Shown: positions 9,019 to 17,528, counted from the first letter of the stretch. The stretch is DNA of 64,000 nucleotides from Kushneria phosphatilytica (GCF_008247605.1 NZ_CP043420.1:1736001-1800000); one strand, 5' to 3'. Translations and numbers: made by a program. The notes: generated by a model from the letters alone, not told the origin.

Positions 9019-9477
9019 TCAGCGATCTGAAGTTTCCCGGTTACCGCGTGCCCGAGCAGCCAATTCGGGATTTTCCTGCAGGAAACGATGCATGGCTGCA
9101 ACGGTTTCATCGCTGCAATGGTGCTCGATGCCTTCAGAGTCGGCACGCGCTACTGCGTCGGGTACACCCAGTGCCACCAGGGTATCAAGCACCACCCGAT
9201 GGCGCGAAGCTACCTTTTGAGCCAGCTCTTCTCCTGACTCGGTCAGGAAGATGCCCCGGTAGGGGCGAGCATTCACCAGGCCATCACGCTTGAGCCTTGA
9301 GACAACTTTCGAAACCGCAGCAGGGCTGACACCAAAACGCTCGGCAAGATCGCTGGCACGTGCCTCCCCAAGATGACGGTGCAGGTGCGCAATTTCCTCC
9401 ACATAATCTTCGACCAGTTCGCGCTGATGATCCTGGCGAACACGCTCGAAGTGTTCGTGGTGGGGCGTTAGATTCAT
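9019..9477 (-). CDS. mntR: Manganese-responsive regulator MntR (DtxR family)
   Basis: Metal-dependent repressor of 152 aa, expected to control Mn(II) uptake genes. The winged-helix N-terminal domain contains VEDYVEEIAHLHRHLGEAR and the recognition helix VSPAAVSKVVSRLKRDGLV. The dimerisation/metal domain contains RHRVVLDTLVALGV and GIEHHCSDETV, which include His, Cys and Glu residues of the metal site. Length and sequence resemble E. coli MntR (155 aa). GAGAG precedes the ATG. No mntH or mntP is in the window, and the upstream region is AT-rich without an obvious MntR palindrome. Confidence 0.92.
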   Translation of the reverse strand: MNLTPHHEHFERVRQDHQRELVEDYVEEIAHLHRHLGEARASDLAERFGVSPAAVSKVVSRLKRDGLVNARPYRGIFLTESGEELAQKVASRHRVVLDTLVALGVPDAVARADSEGIEHHCSDETVAAMHRFLQENPELAARARGNRETSDR

Positions 9478-9731
9478 GTGGCTCTCGCGACTCTCGGGTT
9501 ATTCACCGAACAGGGTAAAAATAACACATAAAAGTTGAGTATAATAATAAGGATTGTGCCTGTTCAGGTTGGCTCTACCGCCCCCGGCGTCAAAGCCTGT
9601 ATAGCGGGCTGCCCATCATGCGCAATGATCGACTGTCATGGAAGCGTTGACTGCCTGCCGCCCTGAACATATTAGAGAGATCGGGTTTCCATCTCCTGCA
9701 ACAGCTTTTGCCCACGCGTGTAATTGCCGCG

Positions 9732-10805
9732 CTATTTGCTGGGTATTCGATTGACATCCACCGCCAGCTCTTCAAGAGATGCCGTTTTCTCTATGGCACC
9801 ACGTTCTTTCAGAAACTGACCGAATTCCTGATAGCGTCTCGCATCGACGGCAGCAGGTCGCAGCGCAAAACGTGGCAAACTGGCATCCCATGCCTTGCGA
9901 TTGACTTCATTATCGAGAGAAGCATCCCACGACTTGAAGACTTCCCAGCTCTCTTCAGGATGATTGATGATCCACATGGTGGCGAACTCAACTGCCTTGA
10001 GAAAGCGTGAGATCCGATCTCGTTGTTTTGGCAGTGCTTCCGCATTGGCGACCAGAATCAACTCATCGTAGAGAGGAACGCCTTCCTCCTCAATATAGAA
10101 AGGATGTCCCTTGACGCCTTCCTGGGCCATCTGAGCAGGCTCAAAATTTCGAAATGCTCCTGTCACGGCATCAACACGACCACTGATCAGTGCGGGCGTC
10201 AGGGAGAAGTTGACATTGACCAGCTCGACATCCTCCATGGTCAGGCCAGCATGGTGCAGCATGGCCTCCAACAGCACTTCCTCTACTCCTCCTACTGAAT
10301 AGCCGATCTTCTTCCCTTTGAGATCAGAGAGCTGCTGAACACTTCCATCGGCCCGTGTCATCAGGATATTCAATGGTGTACCGATCAGAGTCCCTACCCG
10401 TAAAATCGGTAGCCCCTGGTCAACCTGCAGATGCAATTGTGGCTGATAACTGACAGCCAGATCACTGCGTCCGGCGGCAACCAGCTTGGGTGGGGCACTG
10501 GGGTCAGCCGGTGTCGAGAGCTGGACATCCAGTCCGTACTCTTCGAACAATCCTTTCTGGGCAGCCACCACCAGCGGGCCATGACTGGGGTTGACGTACC
10601 AGTCAAGCATGACATTCATGGTATCCAGCGGCGGTGGTGAAAGTGCATTATCAGAATGCGTTTTACCCTGCCCATTGGCCGAAGCGGCCCCGAGACCCTC
10701 CCCGGAAGATTTTTCACTTGCCCAGACCCGTGGCGCAAGCAATGACAGACCCAACAGCTGGGTAACACGACGTCGACTCATGAAAGGGGAAAACCGCTGG
10801 TTCAT
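9732..10805 (-). CDS. thiY: ABC transporter periplasmic binding protein for a thiamine pyrimidine precursor
   Basis: NMT1/THI5-like substrate-binding protein of 357 aa, the periplasmic part of the importer for N-formyl-aminopyrimidine (FAMP) or related HMP precursors. The N-terminus has a twin-arginine-like signal (MSRRRVTQLLGLSLL), then a low-complexity linker to about residue 60. The mature domain begins with LDWYVNPSHGPLVVAAQKG and contains the typical ALISGRVDAVTGAFRNFE segment. It lies 18 nt after thiX in a three-gene operon behind the TPP riboswitch. Past the TAG stop the frame stays readable for 19 more codons to a TAA at 9672-9674, which may be a remnant of a longer C-terminus. Confidence 0.9.
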   Translation of the reverse strand: MNQRFSPFMSRRRVTQLLGLSLLAPRVWASEKSSGEGLGAASANGQGKTHSDNALSPPPLDTMNVMLDWYVNPSHGPLVVAAQKGLFEEYGLDVQLSTPADPSAPPKLVAAGRSDLAVSYQPQLHLQVDQGLPILRVGTLIGTPLNILMTRADGSVQQLSDLKGKKIGYSVGGVEEVLLEAMLHHAGLTMEDVELVNVNFSLTPALISGRVDAVTGAFRNFEPAQMAQEGVKGHPFYIEEEGVPLYDELILVANAEALPKQRDRISRFLKAVEFATMWIINHPEESWEVFKSWDASLDNEVNRKAWDASLPRFALRPAAVDARRYQEFGQFLKERGAIEKTASLEELAVDVNRIPSK

Positions 10806-10823
10806 GGCTGGTCTCCGGGTTGA

Positions 10824-11606
10824 TCAGTCATCGTTATGGCGACGGTCCGGTTGCCATGGCAGCAACCTGCGACATAGCCCGTCGACAAGGAAATAGAAGG
10901 CAACGGCAAATATCACCAGCACTACAAGTGCCGCAAACATCAAATCCGTCTGCATACGTCCGTTGGCCTGAAGCATCAGATACCCTAGGCCAGCACTCGA
11001 GCCGACCCACTCACCGATCACGGCGCCGATCGGGGCAGCTGTAGCGGCCATGCGCAGCCCTGAAGCAAATGAAGGTAGTGCAGCGGGGATACGAATGTAC
11101 CAAAGTCGCCGTAGTGAAGTGGCGCCCATTGTCGTTGATAGATCGAGCCATTCCTGCGGAGTTTGACGGAGCCCGTCATAACTGTTGGAGGTTACAGGAA
11201 AATAGATGATCAGCATGGCCATGATGATTTTGGACAACATGCCGTAGCCGAACCACAACATAAGGATCGGAGCCAATGCGAAAACCGGAATTGCCTGGGT
11301 GATCAGCAACAATGGCAACAAGGTACGCCGGAGTGTCGGCATGATGATCAGGGCAAGGGCGGTCATGACACCCAGCAACACACCCAGGCAAAACCCGACC
11401 ATGATTTCCACCAGCGTAATCATGCCATGGTGAAGCAGCAGTACACGATTCGCCCAGAGCGTCATCGCCACGCGTTCCGGGCCCGGCAGAATATAGCGGG
11501 GCAGGTCGAACAACATTACGAGCAATTGCCAACCCACCACCAATAGGGTGATACCGAGCAACGCGGGGGCGAACAAAGACCAGCGGTGCATGAGACGTAA
11601 CATCAT
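10824..11606 (-). CDS. thiX: ABC transporter permease for a thiamine pyrimidine precursor
   Basis: Binding-protein-dependent permease of 260 aa with about six membrane spans. The EAA-type cytoplasmic loop, which contacts the ATPase, appears as STTMGATSLRRLWYIRIPAALPS read in two parts near residues 150-172. A late conserved stretch GAVIGEWVGSSAGLGYLML is typical of the taurine/HMP permease group. The start ATG overlaps the thiZ stop by 1 nt (TGATG), so the two are coupled; a second ATG immediately follows. The riboswitch upstream of thiZ and the thiY neighbour support the substrate assignment. Confidence 0.9.
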   Translation of the reverse strand: MMLRLMHRWSLFAPALLGITLLVVGWQLLVMLFDLPRYILPGPERVAMTLWANRVLLLHHGMITLVEIMVGFCLGVLLGVMTALALIIMPTLRRTLLPLLLITQAIPVFALAPILMLWFGYGMLSKIIMAMLIIYFPVTSNSYDGLRQTPQEWLDLSTTMGATSLRRLWYIRIPAALPSFASGLRMAATAAPIGAVIGEWVGSSAGLGYLMLQANGRMQTDLMFAALVVLVIFAVAFYFLVDGLCRRLLPWQPDRRHNDD

Positions 11607-12385
11607 CAGGAATACTCCGTTTCCTGAACTGCCTCATTCGACTGGAGCAGCGCAAGCAAATGGCGCTGGTGATCGATCAGCTCGCTATCATTGATGTCTC
11701 GTGGCGGCCTTCCGGAAGGTGCCTGATGACTCGACAGCGTAGCCGGCATGCCATGCATGAGTAGTAGGCGATCTGCCAGGCGCAATGCTTCCGAAGGATC
11801 ATGGGTGACCATGAGTACTGTTCGCCCTGCCAGCAAACGGAGTGCAAGCTCATGCAACTCCAGACGGGTGATGGCGTCGAGAGCAGCAAAAGGCTCATCC
11901 ATCAACACCACACTGGCGCCTTCATAGAGTGTACGCGCCAGCGCAATGCGAGAGCGTTGCCCCCCGGAGAGCGCAGCCGGACGCCGCCGGGCGGTATGTG
12001 CCAGCCCCACAGCAGCCAATAATTCCTGGGCACGTTGATAATCCGGTGAATGGCCGCGCAGCCGACTCCCCAGGGTGACGTTATCGATTACCCGGCTCCA
12101 GGGAAGCAACAGATCCTGCTGTGCCATCCAGGCTATACGGTTCTGAAGAGGGAGGTGATCGCTGGTGCCGAGAGTGAAGCTCGGTTGACCACCCGTTGGC
12201 AGCCCGGCAATCAGGCGTAAAAGGGTACTCTTGCCACAACCGCTGCGCCCCAGCAGACAGGTCCAGCTCCCTGCCGGAAGCTCCAGTTCGATATGTTCGA
12301 ACAAGGGCATGTCATCGTAGACAAGGTGTACATCATTCAGCTGTACGGCAGGTGGCGCCACCGCATCAGCGGAAGTAGATGGCAT
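11606..12385 (-). CDS. thiZ: ABC transporter ATPase for a thiamine pyrimidine precursor
   Basis: Nucleotide-binding subunit of 259 aa. Walker [14 protein letters not shown] (near residue 45), the signature ALSGGQRSRIALARTL, Walker B VVLMDEPFAALD and the switch His in MVTHDPSEAL are all intact. I start it at the ATG at 12383-12385, which has GGAG 8 nt upstream. The open frame to 12478 runs through the TPP riboswitch and is not a real N-terminus. It is the first gene of the thiZXY operon, presumably shut off when thiamine pyrophosphate is abundant. Confidence 0.91.
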   Translation of the reverse strand: MPSTSADAVAPPAVQLNDVHLVYDDMPLFEHIELELPAGSWTCLLGRSGCGKSTLLRLIAGLPTGGQPSFTLGTSDHLPLQNRIAWMAQQDLLLPWSRVIDNVTLGSRLRGHSPDYQRAQELLAAVGLAHTARRRPAALSGGQRSRIALARTLYEGASVVLMDEPFAALDAITRLELHELALRLLAGRTVLMVTHDPSEALRLADRLLLMHGMPATLSSHQAPSGRPPRDINDSELIDHQRHLLALLQSNEAVQETEYS

Positions 12386-12428
12386 CGACAATCTCCATGT
12401 CGAGGCGAAGGGCGTGCCTCGGCACGGT

Positions 12429-12538
12429 CCGGAATTCCCTCCGCCGGTATTAACCGGATCAGGTTGCGAGTCTTTCACGACTCAGGGGTTGTGTTACCAC
12501 TCTCAGCCCATTGACATCAGGGCACCCCCATCCAGACA
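12429..12538 (-). promoter_or_regulatory. TPP riboswitch (THI element) upstream of thiZ
   Basis: On the complement the conserved blocks appear in order: GGGGGTGCCC, GGGCTGAGA, the variable GAGTC-GTGAAA-GACTC hairpin, CAACCTGATCCGGTTAATAC, then CGGCGGAGGGAA. These are the thiamine-pyrophosphate-binding elements. P1 can be closed by CTGGA near 12538 with TTCCGG near 12430. About 45 nt separate it from the thiZ start. The short GTGC/GCAC stem after P1 lacks a U-tract, so translational control is more likely than termination; that is inference. Confidence 0.96.
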
Positions 12539-12641
12539 ACTGACAGTGTATATGTCATGCTGGACTTCGCCCAGTGCTTCCGGTCATGGCGTGTTCATGG
12601 CCAGCCAGTAAAAAAATTGTCAGTGAGTTTCGAAGCTGCGC

Positions 12642-13487
12642 ATGCATCCCGATGAAAGTCTGACCAACCGCCTCGCCATGCTGATTGATCGTGAGCTTGA
12701 TGCATTGCCATTGGCCTGGCCAGATGCCTCCAACTGGTGCTGGAAAAGTCGTGGGCTCTCGCCAGAGTTGATCAAGCTGGCACGTACCGGCATCGAATCT
12801 CCCTTCTGGAGGGGTATATGGCAGCTGTTCGGGTTCGATCGCTGGCAACATGCACGAATGCTGCCCCGGGTGGCCGGTATGCTGCCCCCCGACCTGCCTC
12901 TACTGCCGGTGCCGCTCACTTTTCTGGCTTATCTTCAGCAAGCCCCGGTCTGGAGTTTGCCCTGGCGACAGGCAGAGCAAGCGCGCTGGACGGAACAATT
13001 TGCAGAGCAACTGGGTCATCAGATAGGCCTGCTACACCGTGAGACTGCCGACTGGTTCGGACACCCTTTGTCCGGACGGCATTCGCTTGACCTATGGCCA
13101 ACAAGAGTTCGCAAGTTTTTGCAACAAGCGGATGCCCAGGCGCTTCAGGCGTTGGCTGACATCCCCCTTGCCTCGCCGAAGAGGGCGACATGGTGCCTGC
13201 CGGATCTGCGTGCTGACCAATTTCTCGAAAGCGCAACCGATGGGTTCTGGAGCGACTGGGAAGCATTGGTCATGGCGCCCATTGAGTTCGATTGGACACT
13301 ATTGGAGTTGTTGCTGGTCAACAGCTCATTGCGACAATCCTTTTGTCGCGCTTATCAAAGATATGGGGCGATCCCCGATATTGAGTCATATCGTCTGCAT
13401 CATCGCGGGATATTATGCTGTCTTGAGGTGTTTGGCCCGATGTCGTGGCCCCTGATGCGTGATCAGCCTGTCTGGCTGAATACTTGA
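12642..13487 (+). CDS. Phosphotransferase-like orphan (degenerate APH/thiamine-kinase-like C-lobe)
   Basis: 281-aa soluble protein without a clear family match. The C-terminal half resembles the catalytic lobe of aminoglycoside-phosphotransferase/ThiK-type kinases: a helix with GHQIGLLHRE (about 125-134), then LPDLRADQF (186-194), which aligns with the HxDxxxxN loop with Asp188 kept but His and Asn replaced, then WSDWEALVMAPIEFD (204-217), which aligns with the metal-binding DWE strand. An N-lobe nucleotide loop is not recognisable. It is divergent from the riboswitch-controlled thi operon, so a role near thiamine is possible but only inferred. The ATG at 12642 has a weak ribosome site. Confidence 0.55.
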   Translation: MHPDESLTNRLAMLIDRELDALPLAWPDASNWCWKSRGLSPELIKLARTGIESPFWRGIWQLFGFDRWQHARMLPRVAGMLPPDLPLLPVPLTFLAYLQQAPVWSLPWRQAEQARWTEQFAEQLGHQIGLLHRETADWFGHPLSGRHSLDLWPTRVRKFLQQADAQALQALADIPLASPKRATWCLPDLRADQFLESATDGFWSDWEALVMAPIEFDWTLLELLLVNSSLRQSFCRAYQRYGAIPDIESYRLHHRGILCCLEVFGPMSWPLMRDQPVWLNT

Positions 13488-13535
13488 ACCGGCCAGGCTT
13501 CTGCGAACAACCAAAGTGAACAAAGATTGTGAGAC

Positions 13536-15245
13536 GTGAGTGATTTCAACGGTCTTTTCCTGATCGGCGGCTTGCTGCTGACCCTGAGTATTCTGGCCAG
13601 CCGACTCTCGGCCAGAATGGGCATGCCCTTGTTACCCCTGTTTCTGGGTATCGGCATGCTGGCCGGGGTCGATGGTATAGGCGGGATCGATTTTCAGGAC
13701 TACTCCCAGGCCTACCTGATCGGGCAGATGGCATTGGCCATGATTCTGCTGGACGGGGGGCTGCGCACCCGCATGAAGACCTTTCGTGTCGGGCTTCGAC
13801 CTGCACTTTCTCTGGCCACACTGGGTGTCTTTATCACCAGCGGGCTAACAGGCCTGATTGCCATGTGGGTCTTCGATCTCAATCTGTTACAAGGATTACT
13901 GGTCGGAGCTATCGTGGGTTCAACCGATGCTGCAGCCGTTTTCTCGATGCTGGGCCGCCAGGGCATTCATCTCAATGAGCGCGTAGGTGCCACGCTTGAA
14001 ATCGAGTCGGGTACCAATGATCCAATGGCGATTTTTCTGACGCTGTTGCTCTCTGAACTGCTGACGGGCACCGGCAGAGGTCTATCGGACAGCCTCTGGC
14101 TGTTCATCAGCCAGTTTGGAGTGGGCCTGGCAGTCGGTCTTGGGGGCGGCCTGCTACTGGCACGCTTGCTTAAATGGCTGGATCTCGCTCCCGGTCTTTA
14201 TTCACTACTGACAGCTGCCATGGGATTTATCCTGTTTTCAGTGACCAACCTGCTGGGTGGTAGCGGATTTCTGGCCATTTACCTGGCAGGTCTGATGATC
14301 GGCAATACAAGGGGCCGTCATCTGGAGTTTATTCTTCCTGTTCATGATGGCCTGGCCTGGCTCAGTCAGATCGGTCTGTTTCTGACGCTGGGCTTACTGG
14401 TGACACCAAGCGAGATGATCGACTATGCGGCGCCGGGTATTCTGGTTGCTCTGACACTGATTTTCGTGGCCCGGCCACTGGCAGTACTGATCTGTCTGAA
14501 ACCCTTTTTCGGCTTTCGCTGGCGAGAACTCTTTTTTATTGCCTGGGTAGGATTGCGCGGAGCGGTACCCATTGTGCTGGCCATTTTTCCTGTTATTGCC
14601 GGTGTCACAAATGCATCCCTTTATTTCAATATCGCCTTTTTTGTGGTCTTGATTTCACTGATGTTGCAAGGGACTACTCTGGGGCCTGTCGCACGCCGCC
14701 TGAAAGTAAGTCTGCCTCCCGCGACAGCTCCGGCCAGGCGGCAACTGCTGGGGATTCTGCCGGAAGATGACTATGAAATGTTCGTCTATCGAATCGAGAG
14801 CCAGCGGGTCGAGAACACCCCCTTGCGCATGTTGCGTTTTCCATCGGGGGCTACAATGGCTGCGCTGTTTCGCAACCATGAAATGATTCATCCCAAGGGC
14901 AGCACACGCCCTCAGGCGAAGGATGTCGCCTGTGTGATCGGGCGCACAGCAGATCTACCAGCGCTTAATCGGCTATTCAGCGGTGAGGCCGAACTCAAGC
15001 GAGAGCGTGACTTCTATGGCGCCTTTTCGCTTGAAGGGAGCGCCGCCATGTCAGATATCGCCGATGCCTACGGCCTTACGCTCTCACCCAATGAACGTGA
15101 TAATACGCTAGGCGAGTTCATTTCTCGTCGGGTCGGTGGCAATCCGGTTGTGGGTGACGATATTGACTGGCACGGCATTCACTGGGTGGTACAGGAAGTG
15201 GAAGGGAATCAGGTATTGCGCGTAGGCCTCAGACTGCACGGCTGA
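13536..15245 (+). CDS. cvrA: Potassium/proton antiporter, CvrA/NhaP2 family
   Basis: CPA1-family inner-membrane antiporter of 569 aa. About twelve membrane segments cover residues 5-390; the ion-binding region GSTDAAAVFSML and the later ESGTNDPMAIFLT carry the acidic residues typical of the family. After the membrane domain comes a cytoplasmic TrkA_C-like region (about 400-490) and a CorC/HlyC-like C-terminal domain (about 490-569) ending VEGNQVLRVGLRL, as in NhaP2. It is expected to export K+ (or Na+) in exchange for protons and to help with osmotic and pH homeostasis. The start is a GTG with GTGAG upstream. Confidence 0.91.
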   Translation: MSDFNGLFLIGGLLLTLSILASRLSARMGMPLLPLFLGIGMLAGVDGIGGIDFQDYSQAYLIGQMALAMILLDGGLRTRMKTFRVGLRPALSLATLGVFITSGLTGLIAMWVFDLNLLQGLLVGAIVGSTDAAAVFSMLGRQGIHLNERVGATLEIESGTNDPMAIFLTLLLSELLTGTGRGLSDSLWLFISQFGVGLAVGLGGGLLLARLLKWLDLAPGLYSLLTAAMGFILFSVTNLLGGSGFLAIYLAGLMIGNTRGRHLEFILPVHDGLAWLSQIGLFLTLGLLVTPSEMIDYAAPGILVALTLIFVARPLAVLICLKPFFGFRWRELFFIAWVGLRGAVPIVLAIFPVIAGVTNASLYFNIAFFVVLISLMLQGTTLGPVARRLKVSLPPATAPARRQLLGILPEDDYEMFVYRIESQRVENTPLRMLRFPSGATMAALFRNHEMIHPKGSTRPQAKDVACVIGRTADLPALNRLFSGEAELKRERDFYGAFSLEGSAAMSDIADAYGLTLSPNERDNTLGEFISRRVGGNPVVGDDIDWHGIHWVVQEVEGNQVLRVGLRLHG

Positions 15246-15288
15246 AGTTCGCCATGCAGTCATGCGAACCTTCTGTAGCCCAAATTCT

Positions 15289-15756
15289 TTATGATGATGC
15301 CGGCTGAACTTTCTCGGGTTTCAGTACTGAAGCTCCGGTAATCGATTGACCTTCATAACGCAAGACACGAAAGCCTTGCTCCTGCAAGGGAAGCAGCAAC
15401 ATGACCTGTTGATTGATGGGTTCTACCAGCATCAGCAACTGTTGACCGGGGTACTGCTGCCCACCACTGATTCGAAAGACACTGCCAGTAGAGGGCTGAA
15501 ATGTCTGCTCGTCATGAGCTTTCATATCTTCATTGGCCAGTTTTAACTGAAAGCTTTCAGGACTGAAGCGTGTAGGAGCATAAAGCGTCAGCTCCAATGG
15601 TTGGACCGGACATTTCGCACAATTCACCGTACCACTGACCTGGGCTGCCACCGGGGGCTGATCGGCATCCGGGGCGTGAGCAGTATCATGTTCAATCCCA
15701 GCACAACCACTTAATACCACCAGACTCAGCGCTGCAGTCATCAGGATAGGACGCAT
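15289..15756 (-). CDS. Putative outer-membrane lipoprotein, YbaY-like
   Basis: 155-aa secreted protein with an N-terminal signal and lipobox LSGC (Cys near residue 17), so it is probably a lipoprotein. The mature part is about 130 aa and beta-rich (VSGTVNCAKCPVQPLELTLYAP and FRISGGQQYPG regions). A CxxC pair lies shortly after the lipobox; it could bind metal or form a disulfide. The N-terminal SGTV strand is only loosely reminiscent of YbaY-type lipoproteins. I chose the ATG at 15756 (GGAAG upstream); an ATG at 15786 also has GGAG, but that GGAG lies inside a hairpin arm. Confidence 0.65.
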   Translation of the reverse strand: MRPILMTAALSLVVLSGCAGIEHDTAHAPDADQPPVAAQVSGTVNCAKCPVQPLELTLYAPTRFSPESFQLKLANEDMKAHDEQTFQPSTGSVFRISGGQQYPGQQLLMLVEPINQQVMLLLPLQEQGFRVLRYEGQSITGASVLKPEKVQPASS

Positions 15757-15787
15757 CGATTTTCTTCCAGGGTTCGGGCCTGACATG

Positions 15788-15814
15788 TGATCTCCGGCAT
15801 TATGCCGGAGATCA
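15788..15814. terminator. 27-nt perfect inverted repeat between two minus-strand genes
   Basis: Arms TGATCTCCGGCAT and ATGCCGGAGATCA (13 nt each) around a single T. It lies just after the stop of the 77-aa gene and just before the lipoprotein gene. No U-tract is present, so it may be a terminator, a processing site or an attenuator. Confidence 0.5.
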
Positions 15815-15837
15815 GACTATAAAATGACTTGTTAAGC

Positions 15838-16071
15838 TTAGTTCATCATCTTCCAGAAATTGTCCTTGTTCCATGTAGAGGGTAATGGTTCGTCATCACT
15901 ATCAAGCTGAATACGGTGTTCCTGATCGAGCAGGTTGCCCTGAGCATCGCACTCCTGAAACTCTCCTGCGTGCCCCGGACGATCACCAGGGCTGAACATC
16001 CTGCCTTCCTTGTGAAAGCCTTCACGGTTCATGTTGCCCTGGGTAAAGCCACGTCCTTTATCACCCGTCAT
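15838..16071 (-). CDS. Small hydrophilic protein of unknown function
   Basis: 77-aa very polar protein, rich in Gly, Asp, Asn and Glu (for example REGFHKEGRMFSPGD), without membrane segments or Cys pairs and with one aromatic cluster at the C-terminus (TWNKDNFWKMMN). I do not recognise the family. The ATG at 16071 has GGGAG at suitable spacing; an in-frame ATG 11 codons upstream is less well placed. The composition resembles small stress-related hydrophilic proteins, which is only an impression. It may be co-transcribed with the downstream lipoprotein, although a strong hairpin separates them. Confidence 0.6.
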   Translation of the reverse strand: MTGDKGRGFTQGNMNREGFHKEGRMFSPGDRPGHAGEFQECDAQGNLLDQEHRIQLDSDDEPLPSTWNKDNFWKMMN

Positions 16072-16528
16072 ATGCTCATCTCCCTGACTCGAATGGCTTT
16101 TCAAAGATTAGGCAAGAGAGGTTCTGGCTGCAATGCCTGGCTGCCCATTGGCATGGCGCTACCCGACAGCGCGCAAGGTCTCATGAGGCGTGCAAAGAGT
16201 AAAAGTATGGTTCATTTGATGCCAGGGGGATGACCGGGGCTATTCAAAATGCTAAAAGCGGTGTCAGACTATGTTAATCATAAGTTGTTAGACGTATCAG
16301 AGCGTGAACGTAATGCATCAGAGCCGAGATATGAAATATCCTGATCACTCCAGTTCCGATCCCCGTCAGCAACATGCGCATGGCGTTTTCGCGGCAACTT
16401 GCGACCGACATGCCATCATCGTGACTGCGCCATTCCATGACATCCGATACAGAAAGGAGAGAGGAGCGCTTTGTCAGCTCGAAGCAGGAGGTCACCAAGC
16501 GGGCAATTCCTGCAGGACACTTGCCCTC

Positions 16529-16681
16529 ATGAATGGCACCAGGCGACCAGGTAGCGAAGATATCTTTGATGCCAGCCTGCAGTGTCCGGCATGTCAATGG
16601 GATGATTGTGTCTCACGCAGCGCGGACAATCGGGAATGGCACTGCTGGAACTGTGGACATACCGAAATACTGGTCTACTGA
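16529..16681 (+). CDS. Small zinc-ribbon protein
   Basis: The last 50 codons of a longer open frame encode a compact zinc-ribbon: LQCPACQWDDC, a short spacer, then WHCWNCGHTEILVY, giving two CxxC knuckles about 20 residues apart. The frame is open back to 16304, but the upstream part has no recognisable features, so I start at the ATG at 16529 (AGGAC about 11 nt before it). A hairpin with a TTTT tail follows nine nucleotides after the stop, which argues for a real transcript. The function is unknown; stand-alone zinc ribbons of this size often bind nucleic acid or protein. Confidence 0.5.
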   Translation: MNGTRRPGSEDIFDASLQCPACQWDDCVSRSADNREWHCWNCGHTEILVY

Positions 16682-16689
16682 AGCTTGGC

Positions 16690-16711
16690 GGACCATCACA
16701 CAGGTCCTTTT
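16690..16711 (+). terminator. Rho-independent terminator after the zinc-ribbon gene
   Basis: GGACC, an 8-nt loop, GGTCC and then TTTT on the plus strand. The stem is short (5 bp) but in the right place and orientation. Confidence 0.55.
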
Positions 16712-16799
16712 GTACAATAGCGTCGCAGGATACGACAAGGGCCCGCCATCACGACGAGCCCCTGCACAGTAATAAGCGAATCCGGGAGGTCGTCAGACC

Positions 16800-16904
16800 T
16801 CACTCTTCCATATAGTGTCCGCTGCCTGACCCGACCTTTAGCGCCCCAAGGACGAATACACCCATGACACTCATTGTTAAAACATAACCCGCCAGATAAA
16901 TCAT
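16800..16904 (-). CDS. 34-aa single-pass small membrane protein
   Basis: This short frame on the complement starts at an ATG at 16902-16904 with GGGAG 9 nt upstream and ends in TGA at 16800-16802. The product is MIYLAGYVLTMSVMGVFVLG followed by ALKVGSGSGHYMEE: one hydrophobic helix of about 20 residues and a short polar, Gly-rich tail. A small AGGTC-GTCA-GACCT hairpin follows directly after the stop. It has the form of bacterial small membrane proteins, but I know no homologue; confidence rests on the ribosome site and the clean transmembrane composition. Confidence 0.5.
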   Translation of the reverse strand: MIYLAGYVLTMSVMGVFVLGALKVGSGSGHYMEE

Positions 16905-17313
16905 GCCCTGCAGCTCCCTGATCTACTTAATGGAACTGCTTACTCAGCGTCAGTATGCATTTATCAGTGACTGTTGGCTTTTAAGCAGACAGCACGAGTG
17001 TCATGCATATGTCAGACATTGAAAATGCTCCTTTTGGGGGAGAGCATTGTGTACTGCTTTCAAGTATTCAGACCGGGCAAGACTTTCTCTTCTGCAAGTC
17101 GCGCAAAAGACATTGCTTATTCCCTGCGAGCATGAACAGGAAGCTTACGCACAGCTTGACGGCATATTGACCGGAAACAGGATATCCATCAATTTGATAG
17201 GCAGAAACAACAGGCGGGAACGGCAAAAGCAAATTATCTGTCACAGTCTTGCTGGTAACGGCTTGTCTGGGCAGGAAACCGGATTTTCACCAGTACTGGC
17301 AGGAATGAAAAGG
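16905..17313. other. About 400 nt without a convincing gene
   Basis: Between the small membrane protein and tRNA-Ser only a TTG-started frame (17047-17385) is open, and it reads through the tRNA, so I reject it. A hairpin at about 17023-17049 (AATGC/GCATT arms, TTTTC on the complement) could be a minus-strand terminator. Nothing else is recognisable. Confidence 0.5.
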
Positions 17314-17403
17314 TGGCGGAGGGACAGGGATTCGAACCCTGGAGGGGCGTTAACCCCTGCCGGTTTTCAAGACCGGTGCAATTGACCACTCTGCCATCCC
17401 TCC
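17314..17403 (-). tRNA. tRNA-Ser(UGA)
   Basis: On the complement a 90-nt class II tRNA starts GGAGGGATGGCAG, has the anticodon stem-loop CCGGT-CTTGAAA-ACCGG with anticodon TGA, a long variable arm (CAGGGG...CCCCT), the T-loop GGTTCGAATCC and an encoded CCA after the TCCCTCCG acceptor end. It reads UCA codons. It is divergent from yccA; tRNA-Ser next to yccA is also seen in other gammaproteobacteria. Confidence 0.97.
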
Positions 17404-17528
17404 GGCTCACGGCGAGCAATCATACCAGCCACAAGCATTCCGTCAAGGTGATGTCTTGCGGAGTCCATGGGGAGTCTGCATGCTGTGCACCCGCCGGGTC
17501 CGATTCAGGGTATTGAAGGAGAGCTGTA

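Noticed and set aside
12386..12478. N-terminal extension of thiZ
   Set aside because: These codons are the TPP riboswitch; a good start with a ribosome site lies at 12385.
17047..17385. 112-codon plus-strand frame
   Set aside because: It starts with TTG, reads straight through tRNA-Ser and has no family features.
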